Shown: in pieces, positions 14,841 to 23,433 of the stretch
Numbering within the stretch: position 1 is the first letter of the stretch
Layout of the letters: each line of letters starts with the position of its first letter
Assembly (NCBI GenBank): GCA_014378345.1
Contig: JACMNW010000052.1
Coordinates: 1 to 32,180, forward strand
Source: Pseudorhodobacter sp.
GTDB lineage: Bacteria > Pseudomonadota > Alphaproteobacteria > Rhodobacterales > Rhodobacteraceae
DNA length: 32,180 bases
Direction of reading: 5' to 3'
The notes under the pieces: model-generated
The model's input: only the letters and a program-made list of their open reading frames with translations
What the model was told of the DNA's origin: nothing
Database searches by the model: none
Program-made: the position numbers and the translations under genes

Positions 14841-16322
14841 TCAACCCCCGTCAGGGGCTGGGGCGGTGCCCTCGGCAGGCACCGCAGCACCATTTTGTGG
14901 GGTTGTGGCGGCAGAGGGCCCAGTCAAACCTCCTCCTGTCCATTCCCCCGCAGCTTCATCACCTGAGGCATAACGCATTACACCCTGGCCTTGCCGTTTG
15001 CCTTTGGCAAACAGCCCTTCATAGACGTCGCCGTTGGCATAGGTTGCAATGCCTGCGCCATCAATCTCGCCTGCTTTCCATGACCCGGTGTATTTGAATC
15101 CGTCTTTCATAGTAATTTCACCTTGGCCTTCGCGTTGGCCATTGACGAAATCACCCTTATAAACCGTGCCGTCTGCATATGTTGCAGTGCCGCGGCCTTG
15201 GCGTTGACCTTCGCTCCACGCGCCGTCGTACAGATAACCGTCGGGATAGGTCATGACGCCCTGACCTTGGGGTTTGGCATCAGCAAAACTGCCCTCATAG
15301 ACAAGTCCATTGGCATAGGTGGCGCGGCCCTTGCCTGCGATGGCCCCAGCCTTCCACAACCCTTCATAGGTGGACCCATCGGCATAGGTTATCTTGCCAG
15401 TGCCATCGGCCTGATCGCCCTTGAACTGCCCCACATAAACTGACTTGTCGGGGTAAGTGACTGTGCCTTCCCCTGCAATCTGACCTTCGATCCATGTGCC
15501 ATCATAAAGATAGCCATCGGCCCCGCGAAACACGCCTTTGCCCTGCCGTTTATCACTGGCAAAATCACCCTCATAGACATCACCATTCCCGTAGGTCACA
15601 CGGCCTCTGCCCTGACGTTGGCCGTTGACCAGCGGGCCTTCGTAAACATCCCCGTTAGGCTGGGTCAGTTTGCCCAGGCCGTTGATTTGCCCGTCTGCCC
15701 AAAGGCCGACATAGGTCAACCCATCAGGCATCGTCAGCGTGCCCTTGCCAGACCGTTGCCCACGCACAAGATCATCCGTGTAGACGGCGCCATCGGGATA
15801 GGTGATCTTGCCTGTCCCCTCTTTGACACCCTTGATCCATGTTCCCTCATAACGATAGCCACCCGGATTTTCGATCACACCCTTGCCGTCGTGCACACCG
15901 TCTATGAACGCGCCAGTATAGACCGCGCCATTGGCATAGTGCGCGACGCCGATGCCTGTCATCTTGCCATCTGCCCAATCACCGTCATAGGTGCCACCAT
16001 CGGCAAAAGTGATTTTGCCTTTGCCATGCGGTTTGCCCGCGACGAACAACCCTACGTAGACGGATCCATTCGGAAACCGGGCTGTACCAGCGCCCTTAAT
16101 CTCGCCCGCGACCCATTCGCCGGTGTATTCATAACCATTTGCAAGTTTGTAGGTGCCGGTGCCATCCTGGCGGCCATCTTTAAAGGTGCCTTCATAGATT
16201 GATCCATCATCATATTGCTTGGAAATAACTTCTTGTGCGGCCGCAATGCTGCAAAACGCGGCGCTGAAAACAGCTGCAAGGCATGCGGCCCTGAATGTGT
16301 AATTGCTGACCCGAGTTTTCAC
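14841..16322 (-). CDS. Secreted MORN-repeat protein
   Basis: The 493-residue protein has a signal peptide (about 1-29, ending SIAAAQ) followed by an almost uninterrupted array of 18 MORN repeats plus one degenerate unit (pattern YxGxF/WxxGxxxGxG, 23-residue spacing) from about 36 to 465. The tail is Gly/Ala/Pro-rich. MORN arrays form elongated beta-sheets that can bind lipids or proteins. Here the signal peptide places it in the periplasm or outside. The aromatic residue after YxG alternates Phe(Leu)/Trp from repeat to repeat, showing a two-repeat period. The start is GTG at 16322. The gene converges with the photolyase gene (15 bp) and diverges from nadE. Function unknown. Confidence 0.9.
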   Translation of the reverse strand: MKTRVSNYTFRAACLAAVFSAAFCSIAAAQEVISKQYDDGSIYEGTFKDGRQDGTGTYKLANGYEYTGEWVAGEIKGAGTARFPNGSVYVGLFVAGKPHGKGKITFADGGTYDGDWADGKMTGIGVAHYANGAVYTGAFIDGVHDGKGVIENPGGYRYEGTWIKGVKEGTGKITYPDGAVYTDDLVRGQRSGKGTLTMPDGLTYVGLWADGQINGLGKLTQPNGDVYEGPLVNGQRQGRGRVTYGNGDVYEGDFASDKRQGKGVFRGADGYLYDGTWIEGQIAGEGTVTYPDKSVYVGQFKGDQADGTGKITYADGSTYEGLWKAGAIAGKGRATYANGLVYEGSFADAKPQGQGVMTYPDGYLYDGAWSEGQRQGRGTATYADGTVYKGDFVNGQREGQGEITMKDGFKYTGSWKAGEIDGAGIATYANGDVYEGLFAKGKRQGQGVMRYASGDEAAGEWTGGGLTGPSAATTPQNGAAVPAEGTAPAPDGG

Positions 16323-16520
16323 CAGATTTCCCCCTGCTTTGGTATGGTTGCAGGTCAGCGCTGAAAACCACTGCCGACTCTGCCTTAAACGTCTTGGGCA
16401 GCCTATCTGCGGCCTTTGGGTGTGACAAGCGCACGGCGTGCTCTATCGGCTTTTCCTCGCCCGCATCTCTGTTAGAAACGGGGGTGAACCACCCGAAAGA
16501 TTGCGTCAGAAAGAACCGAC

Positions 16521-18179
16521 ATGCCCGATACATTCCGCCTGACTTTGGCACAGCTAAACCCAACTGTTGGCGATCTTGCCGGAAATGCTGCCAAGGCACA
16601 GGCCGCTTGGGCTGTGGCGCGTGATGCGGGCGCAGATATGGTCGCGTTGACCGAGATGTTTATCACGGGCTACCAAACCCAGGATCTGGTGATGAAACCT
16701 GCCTTTGCGCGCGCGGCGATGGCGCAAATAGATGCGCTGGCATTGGCCTGCAAGGATGGCCCCGCATTGGGTATTGGTGGCCCCAACCTGAAAGATGGCA
16801 AACTTTATAACGCCTTTTATGTGCTTCAGGGCGGCAAGGTGTTGGCCACCGTGCAAAAACACAACCTGCCCAATGATGGGGTGTTTGACGAAAAGCGCGT
16901 ATTTTCGCCGTCGGACGTGCATGGACCTTATCGCATTGGGCCTTTGCGGATTGGCACCCCGATTTGTGAGGATGCTTGGCATCCCGAAGTGGCGGAAACC
17001 TTGGCGGAAACCGGGGCAGAGATTTTGCTGATCCCCAATGGATCGCCCTACCACCGCGGCAAGCCATCTTTGCGCATGAACTTGATGGTGGCCCGCGTGG
17101 TGGAAACGGGGCTGCCCTTGGTTTACCTGAACATGATCGGGGGGCAGGATGATCAGGTGTTTGATGGGGCATCTTTCGTGCTGAATCCCGGCGGGCATCT
17201 GGCGGCACAACTGCCGCAATTCGATGAAATGATCACCCATATTGATTTCAACAAAACCGCTGATGGCTGGCGGGCGAAACCTGGGCCTATGGCCGATATT
17301 CCGGTAATTTGGGAGGCTGATTATCGCACCTGTGTCATGGCGACCCGTGATTATCTGGCCAAAACGGGCTTCAAAAAGGTGCTGTTGGGTTTGTCGGGCG
17401 GCATAGATAGTGCGATTGTCGCCGCCATTGCCGCTGATGCAATCGGGCCGCAAAACGTGCGGTGCGTGATGCTACCGTCGGAATTTACCAGCCAGCACTC
17501 GCTGGATGACGCGATGGAGGTGGCCCGCAATATAGGCTGTCGTCTGGACACCGTGCCAATATCAGGCGCGCAAGCAGCGGTGGGTGACGCTTTGGCGCAT
17601 CTGTTTGAAGGCTCTGAGCCGGGCCTGACCGAAGAAAACATTCAATCCCGTCTGCGCGGCGTGATGCTGATGGCATTGTCGAACAAATTTGGCGAAATGC
17701 TACTGACCACGGGGAACAAATCCGAGGTCGCGGTGGGCTATTGCACCATCTACGGCGATATGAATGGCGGCTTTAATCCGATCAAGGATATGTACAAAAC
17801 GCGCGTGTTTGAAACCTGCCGTTGGCGCAACGAAAATCATCGCGCGTGGATGCTTGCACCTGCGGGTGAAATGATCCCGGCGCGGGTTATTTCCAAACCG
17901 CCATCGGCTGAGTTGCGCCCCAATCAGCGCGACGATGACAGCCTGCCACCTTATCCTGTTTTGGATGCTATTCTGGATGGGTTGGTAGACCGCGAGCTTT
18001 CGGTTGCGGACATTGTGGCAGAAGGCTTTGATCTTGCAACCGTCAAACGGGTCGAACATATGCTTTACCTAAGTGAATACAAGCGCTTCCAAGCCGCCCC
18101 CGGAACCCGGCTTACGCCTAAAGCTTTTGGTCTGGATCGCCGCTATCCTATCGTGAACCGTTGGCGCGATCCTGGATGA
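16521..18179 (+). CDS. nadE: Glutamine-dependent NAD+ synthetase
   Basis: NadE amidates nicotinic acid adenine dinucleotide to NAD+, drawing ammonia from glutamine. The 552-residue two-domain form has an N-terminal nitrilase-type glutaminase (1 to about 260) with catalytic triad E45 (ALTEMF), K113 (QKHNLPN) and C149 (PICEDAW). The synthetase domain (about 265-552) carries the ATP pyrophosphatase loop LSGGIDS (291-297) and LTTGNKSEVAVGYCTIYGD. The ATG at 16521 starts directly in the first strand of the glutaminase fold; the Shine-Dalgarno is weak. It is divergent from the MORN gene with about 200 bp between, where I see no definite promoter. Confidence 0.96.
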   Translation: MPDTFRLTLAQLNPTVGDLAGNAAKAQAAWAVARDAGADMVALTEMFITGYQTQDLVMKPAFARAAMAQIDALALACKDGPALGIGGPNLKDGKLYNAFYVLQGGKVLATVQKHNLPNDGVFDEKRVFSPSDVHGPYRIGPLRIGTPICEDAWHPEVAETLAETGAEILLIPNGSPYHRGKPSLRMNLMVARVVETGLPLVYLNMIGGQDDQVFDGASFVLNPGGHLAAQLPQFDEMITHIDFNKTADGWRAKPGPMADIPVIWEADYRTCVMATRDYLAKTGFKKVLLGLSGGIDSAIVAAIAADAIGPQNVRCVMLPSEFTSQHSLDDAMEVARNIGCRLDTVPISGAQAAVGDALAHLFEGSEPGLTEENIQSRLRGVMLMALSNKFGEMLLTTGNKSEVAVGYCTIYGDMNGGFNPIKDMYKTRVFETCRWRNENHRAWMLAPAGEMIPARVISKPPSAELRPNQRDDDSLPPYPVLDAILDGLVDRELSVADIVAEGFDLATVKRVEHMLYLSEYKRFQAAPGTRLTPKAFGLDRRYPIVNRWRDPG

Positions 18180-18253
18180 TTTTGCGCATGACGTCATAGA
18201 AATGTGACAAAAACCACGGTAAATTGGCGCTCTAGTCAAAATGGAGAATGCCA

Positions 18254-18699
18254 ATGCGCTGGTTCCCAATATCTTTTGTGGCCCTGCTTCTGGCTGCCCC
18301 CTTCATGCTGAAACAATCCTTCGGGTGATAAGTTTCACTGTCTGGGGGGCTGGCGGAATGAAGGAAACGGCATCGATGAAACCGTTGCCGCCATCAAAGC
18401 TGCTGGGGCCGATGTCGTGGGTGTGCAGGAAACCAAATTGGACCCTGATCCCTGCACCGCGACCGATTGCATCGCCGTTGGCCAGTCTGTTGCGCCCGCG
18501 ATTGCCAAGGCGTTGGGTTGGTGTGTCTATGATCAACGTCCTGTGAATGATGCACTTTGGGCGAACCTTTTCGCAACTGATCTGGCAGCCGCAGAAGCGG
18601 CAGATGCAGTTTATGTGACCGGAGATTTCAATGAGTGACATCAAAGTAATACTATGGCCATCCGATCACAGGGCGACGGTGGCTGAAGTTCACTTCTGA
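18254..18699 (+). pseudogene. Decayed endonuclease/exonuclease/phosphatase family gene
   Basis: Fragments of one protein are spread over three frames. It begins at ATG 18254 (GGAG upstream) with a signal-peptide-like MRWFPISFVALLLAAPF, which runs into TGA at 18326-18328. The next part, LRVISFTVWGAG, lies in another frame. NEGNGIDETVAAIKAAG and DVVGVQETK follow in the third frame, reading to AVYVTGDFNE-stop at 18638. The C-terminal LWPSDHRATVAEVHF-stop (18652-18699) lies back in the second frame. The motifs ISFxxWG, GVQETK, TGDFNE and SDHR are those of the DNase I-like/EEP superfamily, normally about 300 residues or more. Here only some 145 codons remain, so large internal deletions accompany at least three frameshifts. 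It is almost certainly non-functional. Confidence 0.82.
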
Positions 18700-18787
18700 T
18701 CAGCGCCCCGGTTTTAGTCATATTTGCCAGACTGTTCACCGCGCCGTTGTCGCAGTAGGTTCACCCCAAAGAGCCAAGAGGAATTTC

Positions 18788-20527
18788 ATGGATCAGACAA
18801 CAGTCCAGCGCGGCCAGATGGCGGCAATCGGAGCTTTAGCAGGGCTAAGCGTCTACGGTCTGAGTCAAATCATCGACAGTGATATGCTAAGTGATCGCGC
18901 AGTCTTGGCGCTGGTCACTTTCGCGGCGACAGTCTTTACCGGTGTTCTGGCATTGGCCGGGCCTCTTACAATTTTGCGTGCAGCACTTGCGTCGGCCTGT
19001 CTGGCGCTGGTGACAACGGGTCTTTTGCTGGGCGCAAGTTTCAGGTTTGCAGTAGCGGACAACATTTTCAATAGTCCGTTTCCCGCTTTGGCCGCTATGG
19101 TTGTTGGTCTGGTGCCACTGCCGTTCATTATCGCGGCCTTTGGCACCGGCTGGCGCGATTATCCCGCCTTGTTTTCTGCCGCCTGGACCATCGTTGTGCG
19201 TTATGCGGCGTCTTGGGTCTTTGTTGGTGTGGTTTGGGGCGTCATCTTTTTGTCGGATACCTTGCTGTCGGTCGTTGGCCTTAGGGTCATCCGAGATCTT
19301 ATCGATATCGAAGTCGTGCCATTTCTTGTGACAGGCCTGACGCTTGGCCTTGGTTTGGCGGTCGTGCAGGAAATGAAAGACTATGTGTCACCCTATCTGA
19401 TCTTGCGCATGTTGCGGCTTTTGCTGCCGGCGGTGTTGTTGGTGTTGGTGGTGTTTATTGTGGCGCTGCCAGTGCAGGGGCTGTCTGGGCTGTTTGGCGG
19501 GTTGTCAGTTGCCGCAACGCTTCTTGCAATGACCGCAGCCGCCGCCACGCTGATCACTACGGCAATTGATCAAAGCGATGCCGAGGCCACGCAGAGCCCA
19601 CTTCTTTCCGGCGCGACCCAAGCTTTGGCGGCAATTTTGCCCATTCCCGCAGGCCTTGCTGCCTATTCCATTTGGCTACGGGTTGACCAGTATGGTTGGA
19701 CACCTGATCGTTTGTTCGCGGCCGTCGTCGCCGTTTTGGCGCTGGGTTACAGTCTGCTTTACGCCGCTGCCTTTTTGCGCAGAAAAAACTGGATGGGGGG
19801 AATTCGCAGGGCAAACATCTATATGGCCGTGGCGGGGATGGCAGCGGCTGTGATGTGGCTTACGCCAATTTTGAACGCGGAGCGCATTTCTGCAAATACT
19901 CTGGTTGACCGCTATCAATCGGGCAAAACCCTGGCTGCGGAATTGGATGTAAGCCAACTGGTGGTGTGGGGCAATGCAGGGGCAGCGGCGCTGGAAACCT
20001 TGCAGGTTTTGGCAAAAGAACCCGGTCAAGATGCCTTGGCTGCGGCCTTATCAAAGGCGGCGACCACCACATACTCGGATGCGGCAGACCCGGATCCGGC
20101 CAAAGCATTGGCTGACCTTGTTGCAGCGTTGCCCCTGCAGCCTACGATGGCGACTAGCGACAGGGATCGTATTTTATCAGGGGTGCAGGGTTATGAATTG
20201 GTCAGTTGGCTTAAAGCCTGCAAAACCCCACTGGCAGATGGCAAGCCCGGTTGCGTGATGGTCATCGCCGATTTTTCGCCACTATATTCCGGTAATGAAG
20301 CGATCATTGTGCTTCGCGATACAGGCGATGCCATGCGATATGAAGCTTTTGTTCAAATTGATGGAACGGTAGAACGGCGCACAGTTTCAACGATCAACGG
20401 AGATTTGCCCTATGATGCAACCGGGGCAGAGTTGATAGCACAGATGCAAGCAATTCCGCCCAAAATTACCCCGGTTCCCCTGAACCAGATCAGTGTTGGT
20501 GACCGCAGCCTGTTGATCTTTCCCTAG
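18788..20527 (+). CDS. DUF4153 domain membrane protein
   Basis: The 579-residue protein has about ten hydrophobic segments in its first 380 residues and a soluble C-terminal part (about 385-579). It fits the DUF4153 family, whose function is unknown. Recognisable is the DYPALFSAAWTIVVRYAASW block near 132-151 with the following membrane helix, and WLRVDQYGWTPDRL near 297-310. The ATG at 18788 has AGAGGAA upstream. The soluble tail contains KTLAAELDVSQLVVWG, PDPAKALADLVAALP and a beta-rich end, and may lie outside the membrane. The H-NOX-like gene starts 89 bp downstream on the same strand, so co-expression is possible but not shown. Confidence 0.82.
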   Translation: MDQTTVQRGQMAAIGALAGLSVYGLSQIIDSDMLSDRAVLALVTFAATVFTGVLALAGPLTILRAALASACLALVTTGLLLGASFRFAVADNIFNSPFPALAAMVVGLVPLPFIIAAFGTGWRDYPALFSAAWTIVVRYAASWVFVGVVWGVIFLSDTLLSVVGLRVIRDLIDIEVVPFLVTGLTLGLGLAVVQEMKDYVSPYLILRMLRLLLPAVLLVLVVFIVALPVQGLSGLFGGLSVAATLLAMTAAAATLITTAIDQSDAEATQSPLLSGATQALAAILPIPAGLAAYSIWLRVDQYGWTPDRLFAAVVAVLALGYSLLYAAAFLRRKNWMGGIRRANIYMAVAGMAAAVMWLTPILNAERISANTLVDRYQSGKTLAAELDVSQLVVWGNAGAAALETLQVLAKEPGQDALAAALSKAATTTYSDAADPDPAKALADLVAALPLQPTMATSDRDRILSGVQGYELVSWLKACKTPLADGKPGCVMVIADFSPLYSGNEAIIVLRDTGDAMRYEAFVQIDGTVERRTVSTINGDLPYDATGAELIAQMQAIPPKITPVPLNQISVGDRSLLIFP

Positions 20528-20616
20528 ACTGGGCAGGTTAACGCCAATGGGTATCTGTAAGGGTTTTGTTAACACCTTGACGCTAGGCTTTGTGCAACAA
20601 GCAAGGACAAGGGCCC

Positions 20617-21204
20617 ATGCACGGTCTTATTAACCGATCATTACAATGCTTTTTGCGTGACACGTACGGACCCCAAGCGTGGGGTACCATTTCGCGTGAC
20701 GCGGGCCTTGGTTTTGACAGTTTTGAAGCCATGCTTGCCTATGATGCAACGCTGACCGAAGATGTTATCCGTGCCGCGATGCGCCACTTGGACCGGCCTC
20801 GCGAAACAATGTTGGAAGACTTGGGAACCTATCTAGTCAGCCATCCGAACGTCGAAGCGTTACGCAGGTTACTGCGGTTTGGCGGGGTCACTTTTGTGGA
20901 TTTTCTTCATTCGCTGGAAGACTTGCCGGGCCGTGGCCGCATGGCGGTGCCTGACCTCGATTTGCCAAACCTGACGCTGGTTGGGGATGGTGATGATCAG
21001 TTTCGGTTGAGCTGTAGTAATTCCGTCAACGGAATTGGCTTTGTGATGCTGGGGCTTTTGCGCGCAATGGCAGATGATTATGGCACGCTTGTTTTGTTGG
21101 AACATCAAGGGTTTTCCAATCAGGCAGAGGTGATCAGCATCCAAATTCTGGAAGAAAGCTTTGCCGTTGGACGACGCTTTGATCTTGCGGCACGGTTGAG
21201 CTGA
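20617..21204 (+). CDS. Heme-NO-binding (H-NOX/HNOB) domain protein lacking the heme histidine
   Basis: This 195-residue protein matches the HNOB fold from its start MHGLINRSLQCFLRDTYG through the LRRLLRFGGVTFVDFLHSLEDL segment and the LLRAMADDYG helix. In canonical H-NOX and soluble guanylate cyclase the proximal heme ligand is the His of a LDxLH motif. Here the equivalent is LEDLP, with Pro at 104, and the only nearby His is H98. The YxSxR heme-propionate motif is not recognisable either. Heme binding is therefore doubtful. The ATG at 20617 has AGGA 9 bases upstream; the frame is open from 20590. The diguanylate cyclase gene starts 3 bp after the stop, the usual H-NOX effector arrangement. 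Confidence 0.85.
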   Translation: MHGLINRSLQCFLRDTYGPQAWGTISRDAGLGFDSFEAMLAYDATLTEDVIRAAMRHLDRPRETMLEDLGTYLVSHPNVEALRRLLRFGGVTFVDFLHSLEDLPGRGRMAVPDLDLPNLTLVGDGDDQFRLSCSNSVNGIGFVMLGLLRAMADDYGTLVLLEHQGFSNQAEVISIQILEESFAVGRRFDLAARLS

Positions 21205-21207
21205 CCC

Positions 21208-22215
21208 ATGGATGGAAGTCTGGTGAATGCCGATATCGAGCTAAGTGTTTCAGCGCTTGACCAGTTGATGCCTATGCACCTTTGGGTATCGGCAGACGGC
21301 CTGATCGTCAGTGCGGGGCCGACACTGGCCAAGCTGTTTCCGCAAACAAACATGCGGGCGCATAGGCTGCTTGATTTATTCGAAATTCGACGTCCCGGCG
21401 GTGTGTTGGATATTTCAGATTTAGCGGCTCACGCGGGACAAAGGCTTTATCTTGGGCTGCGTGGATGTGCATTGCCTCCGTTGCGGGGTATTGCTTTATT
21501 GCCTGCGAATGGCCAGGGATTCTTGTTGAATCTCTCTTTTGGCATTGGTGTGGTTGAAGCGGTTCGGCATCATCAACTGACAGATGCCGATTTCGCACCT
21601 ACCGATCTTGCCGTTGAATTGCTGTATCTGGTTGAAGCAAAATCCGCGGTTATGGATGAACTTCGTAATCTGAACCTGCGGTTGCAGGGCGCGAAAGTAG
21701 CTGCGGAAGTACAGGCTCTTACAGACACGTTGACGGGGCTGCGCAATCGCCGCGCGCTTGATCATGACCTGAGCAGCCTTTTGCAGCAAATAAGGCCCTT
21801 TAGCCTAATGCACATTGATCTTGATTATTTCAAAGCTGTGAATGACACGCTGGGCCATCCGGCGGGCGATCATGTGTTGCGTGAGGTGGCCAAGGTTCTT
21901 AGCGCGGAAACACGCGATGGCGACACCGTTGCACGGGTTGGCGGGGATGAGTTTGTCGTCGTTTTACCGGCACTTGCGGATACGGCCAAACTCGACCAAA
22001 TTGCCTTGCGGATCATCGCGAGATTAAGCGTGCCAATGGAATTTGACGGCAAAGTCTGCCAGATTGCTGCAAGTATTGGCATGACCCGGTCGACACATTA
22101 TGCCCGGCCAAATGCCGAACAGATGTTAAGTGATGCCGATCAAGCGCTCTATGCGTCAAAACGTGCTGGCCGTGCGCAGGCGACACTGTTTTCCACCGAA
22201 CTGGGTGCGCAGTAG
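21208..22215 (+). CDS. Diguanylate cyclase with HNOBA-like N-terminal domain
   Basis: The 335-residue protein makes cyclic di-GMP. The N-terminal region (about 12-125, MPMHLWVSADGLIVSAGPTL and onwards) resembles the PAS-like HNOB-associated domain found in guanylate cyclases. A helical linker (about 145-172, ELLYLVEAKSAVMDELRN) leads to the GGDEF domain (about 173-330). Substrate motifs are DTLTGLRNRRALD, the metal-binding DLDYFK and an intact GGDEF (245-249). An RxxD inhibitory site, R236-DGD, lies exactly five residues before it, so product feedback is likely. It is translationally linked to the upstream HNOB gene (3 bp apart), its probable sensor partner. Confidence 0.9.
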   Translation: MDGSLVNADIELSVSALDQLMPMHLWVSADGLIVSAGPTLAKLFPQTNMRAHRLLDLFEIRRPGGVLDISDLAAHAGQRLYLGLRGCALPPLRGIALLPANGQGFLLNLSFGIGVVEAVRHHQLTDADFAPTDLAVELLYLVEAKSAVMDELRNLNLRLQGAKVAAEVQALTDTLTGLRNRRALDHDLSSLLQQIRPFSLMHIDLDYFKAVNDTLGHPAGDHVLREVAKVLSAETRDGDTVARVGGDEFVVVLPALADTAKLDQIALRIIARLSVPMEFDGKVCQIAASIGMTRSTHYARPNAEQMLSDADQALYASKRAGRAQATLFSTELGAQ

Positions 22216-22284
22216 CACATCGTAGAATGACTTTGAGGCCAGCACTGGCCGGTATTCCGCAGTGCGCAGCATGGACCAGATTGC

Positions 22285-23106
22285 TTATTGATCTATGCCT
22301 GATCCCATTATCGCAATCGCCTCTTGGTAGACGCTGGCAGCATTCCATTCTTTAATGATGGCATAGTTTGGCTCGCCTTTTTGGTAGCCTGCGCCGCGCT
22401 TCCAGCCTTTTTGCGCCAGGAAATTCGCGGTGGATGCCAAAGCATCGGTTTGGTTGGTCAAATCAACCAGACCGTCGCCATTGCCATCAACGCCGTAGGC
22501 CAGCACATTTCCGGGCAGAAACTGGGTGTGCCCGATTTCGCCGTGTTTTGCCCCAATCGTTTTTGTGTTTATGGTCCCGCGATCTACAAGTTCCAATGCA
22601 GCCAAAAGATGCCCGGTAAAGAATTCAGTCCGGCGGCAATCATAGGCAAGCGTCGCGATGGCAGACACCACATTGGTATCGCCCATAAAGCCGCCAAAGC
22701 CAGTTTCCATGCCGTGAATCGCCAAAACCACCCCTGCGGGCACCCCGTAACTGCGTTCCAACCCAGCGTAAAAGTCGGCATTTTTGGCCTTGCGCTTGCG
22801 CCCTTGGGACACAATCGCATCGGCACCGCGTACCTGCAGAAATTTCGATAAGGTATATTTGAAACTTTTTTGATTGCGATCTGCGCCAATTGTCTTTGTC
22901 GAATAGCTGGTGCCCATCAAGGCCTTCTGCCCTCGCGCACCAACCCCGGCACGGCCTGCTTCCTTTGTCATTACCGATTTCCAGTCCTCGTAACCGGCTG
23001 CTGTGTTGCCACAGGGTGCAGACAAAGCGGGCAATGACAGGGCAGAAAAAACACAAACGATAGCCAAGCGTAAAAAACAAATCTTCAGCACCTGATCACC
23101 CATCAT
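22285..23106 (-). CDS. Lytic murein transglycosylase (MltB/SLT_2 family)
   Basis: The 273-residue periplasmic transglycosylase cleaves peptidoglycan glycan strands with formation of 1,6-anhydro-muramyl ends. A signal peptide (about 6-30, ending LSLPALSA) is followed by the SLT_2 domain. The catalytic Glu is E134 in IHGMETGFGG, and the downstream motifs HTQFLPGNVLAYG and GDGLVDL are family-like. It is shorter than E. coli MltB and lacks a lipobox. The ATG pair at 23106/23103 or the GTG five codons in could be the start; the GTG would give a more typical signal peptide. It converges with the GGDEF gene. Confidence 0.9.
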   Translation of the reverse strand: MMGDQVLKICFLRLAIVCVFSALSLPALSAPCGNTAAGYEDWKSVMTKEAGRAGVGARGQKALMGTSYSTKTIGADRNQKSFKYTLSKFLQVRGADAIVSQGRKRKAKNADFYAGLERSYGVPAGVVLAIHGMETGFGGFMGDTNVVSAIATLAYDCRRTEFFTGHLLAALELVDRGTINTKTIGAKHGEIGHTQFLPGNVLAYGVDGNGDGLVDLTNQTDALASTANFLAQKGWKRGAGYQKGEPNYAIIKEWNAASVYQEAIAIMGSGIDQ

Positions 23107-23207
23107 TCATGTTCAAAACAACAGTTTATACAGTCCACCAAGCGTTGCAAGTGACACTGACTTTGCTGCAGATGTTTCATCACAGCCGATTGTATGTTGA
23201 AAAGATG

Positions 23208-23279
23208 GCAGTCCGTAGGGGAGTTGAACCCCTCTTCCCAGGTTGAAAACCTGGTGTCCTAACCGATAGACGAACGGAC
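23208..23279 (-). tRNA. tRNA-Glu (UUC)
   Basis: The minus strand folds as a complete cloverleaf. The acceptor is GGTCCGT/ACGGACT with a G-U first pair, followed by a D-arm. The anticodon stem is CCAGG/CCTGG with loop TTTTCAA (anticodon TTC), and the T-arm is AGGGG-TTCAACT-CCCCT with discriminator G at 23208. The gene is 72 nt without CCA, which is not encoded. Codon assignment GAA/GAG is direct from the anticodon. Confidence 0.96.
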
Positions 23280-23293
23280 CACTATCTAAGGCG

Positions 23294-23322
23294 TGTATTA
23301 GTCGCGCGCTTCCCGACTCGCA
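23294..23322 (-). promoter_or_regulatory. Probable promoter of tRNA-Glu
   Basis: On the minus strand TTGCGA (23322-23317) and TAATAC (23299-23294) are separated by 17 bp, and the tRNA 5' end follows 14 bases after the -10 box. This is a good housekeeping-sigma match by spacing and box sequence. Confidence 0.55.
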
Positions 23323-23386
23323 AGTCAAAAAATGAGTTTTCTTGACCGCGATTCAGGTGAGGAAACCTTTCGTAGGTTTTCCATTG

Positions 23387-23406
23387 AAAAAGGCGCTGCA
23401 AGCCTT
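23387..23406 (-). terminator. Possible recJ terminator
   Basis: Read on the minus strand, AAGGC, a seven-base loop and GCCTT are followed by further T residues (TTTTT in total), 28 bp past the recJ stop. The 5-bp stem is short, so termination may be weak. A second hairpin (GGAAAACCT/AGGTTTCC, 23361-23382) follows without a T-tract. Confidence 0.4.
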
Positions 23407-23433
23407 GCACAACACAGTTGCCAAAAACTCAAG

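Noticed and set aside
16554..17453. 299-codon minus-strand open frame
   Set aside because: Shadow of nadE; the plus strand encodes a complete two-domain NAD synthetase across it.
18188..18197. Palindrome ATGACGTCAT after nadE
   Set aside because: A single 10-bp palindrome with no partner gene or repeat; expected by chance at this length in a 32-kb window.
22234..22250. GGCCAGCACTGGCC-like hairpin between the GGDEF and transglycosylase genes
   Set aside because: Short stem with a tiny loop and no T-tract on either strand; not a convincing terminator.
23113..23328. 71-codon minus-strand ORF
   Set aside because: It runs through the tRNA-Glu gene and has no support as a protein.
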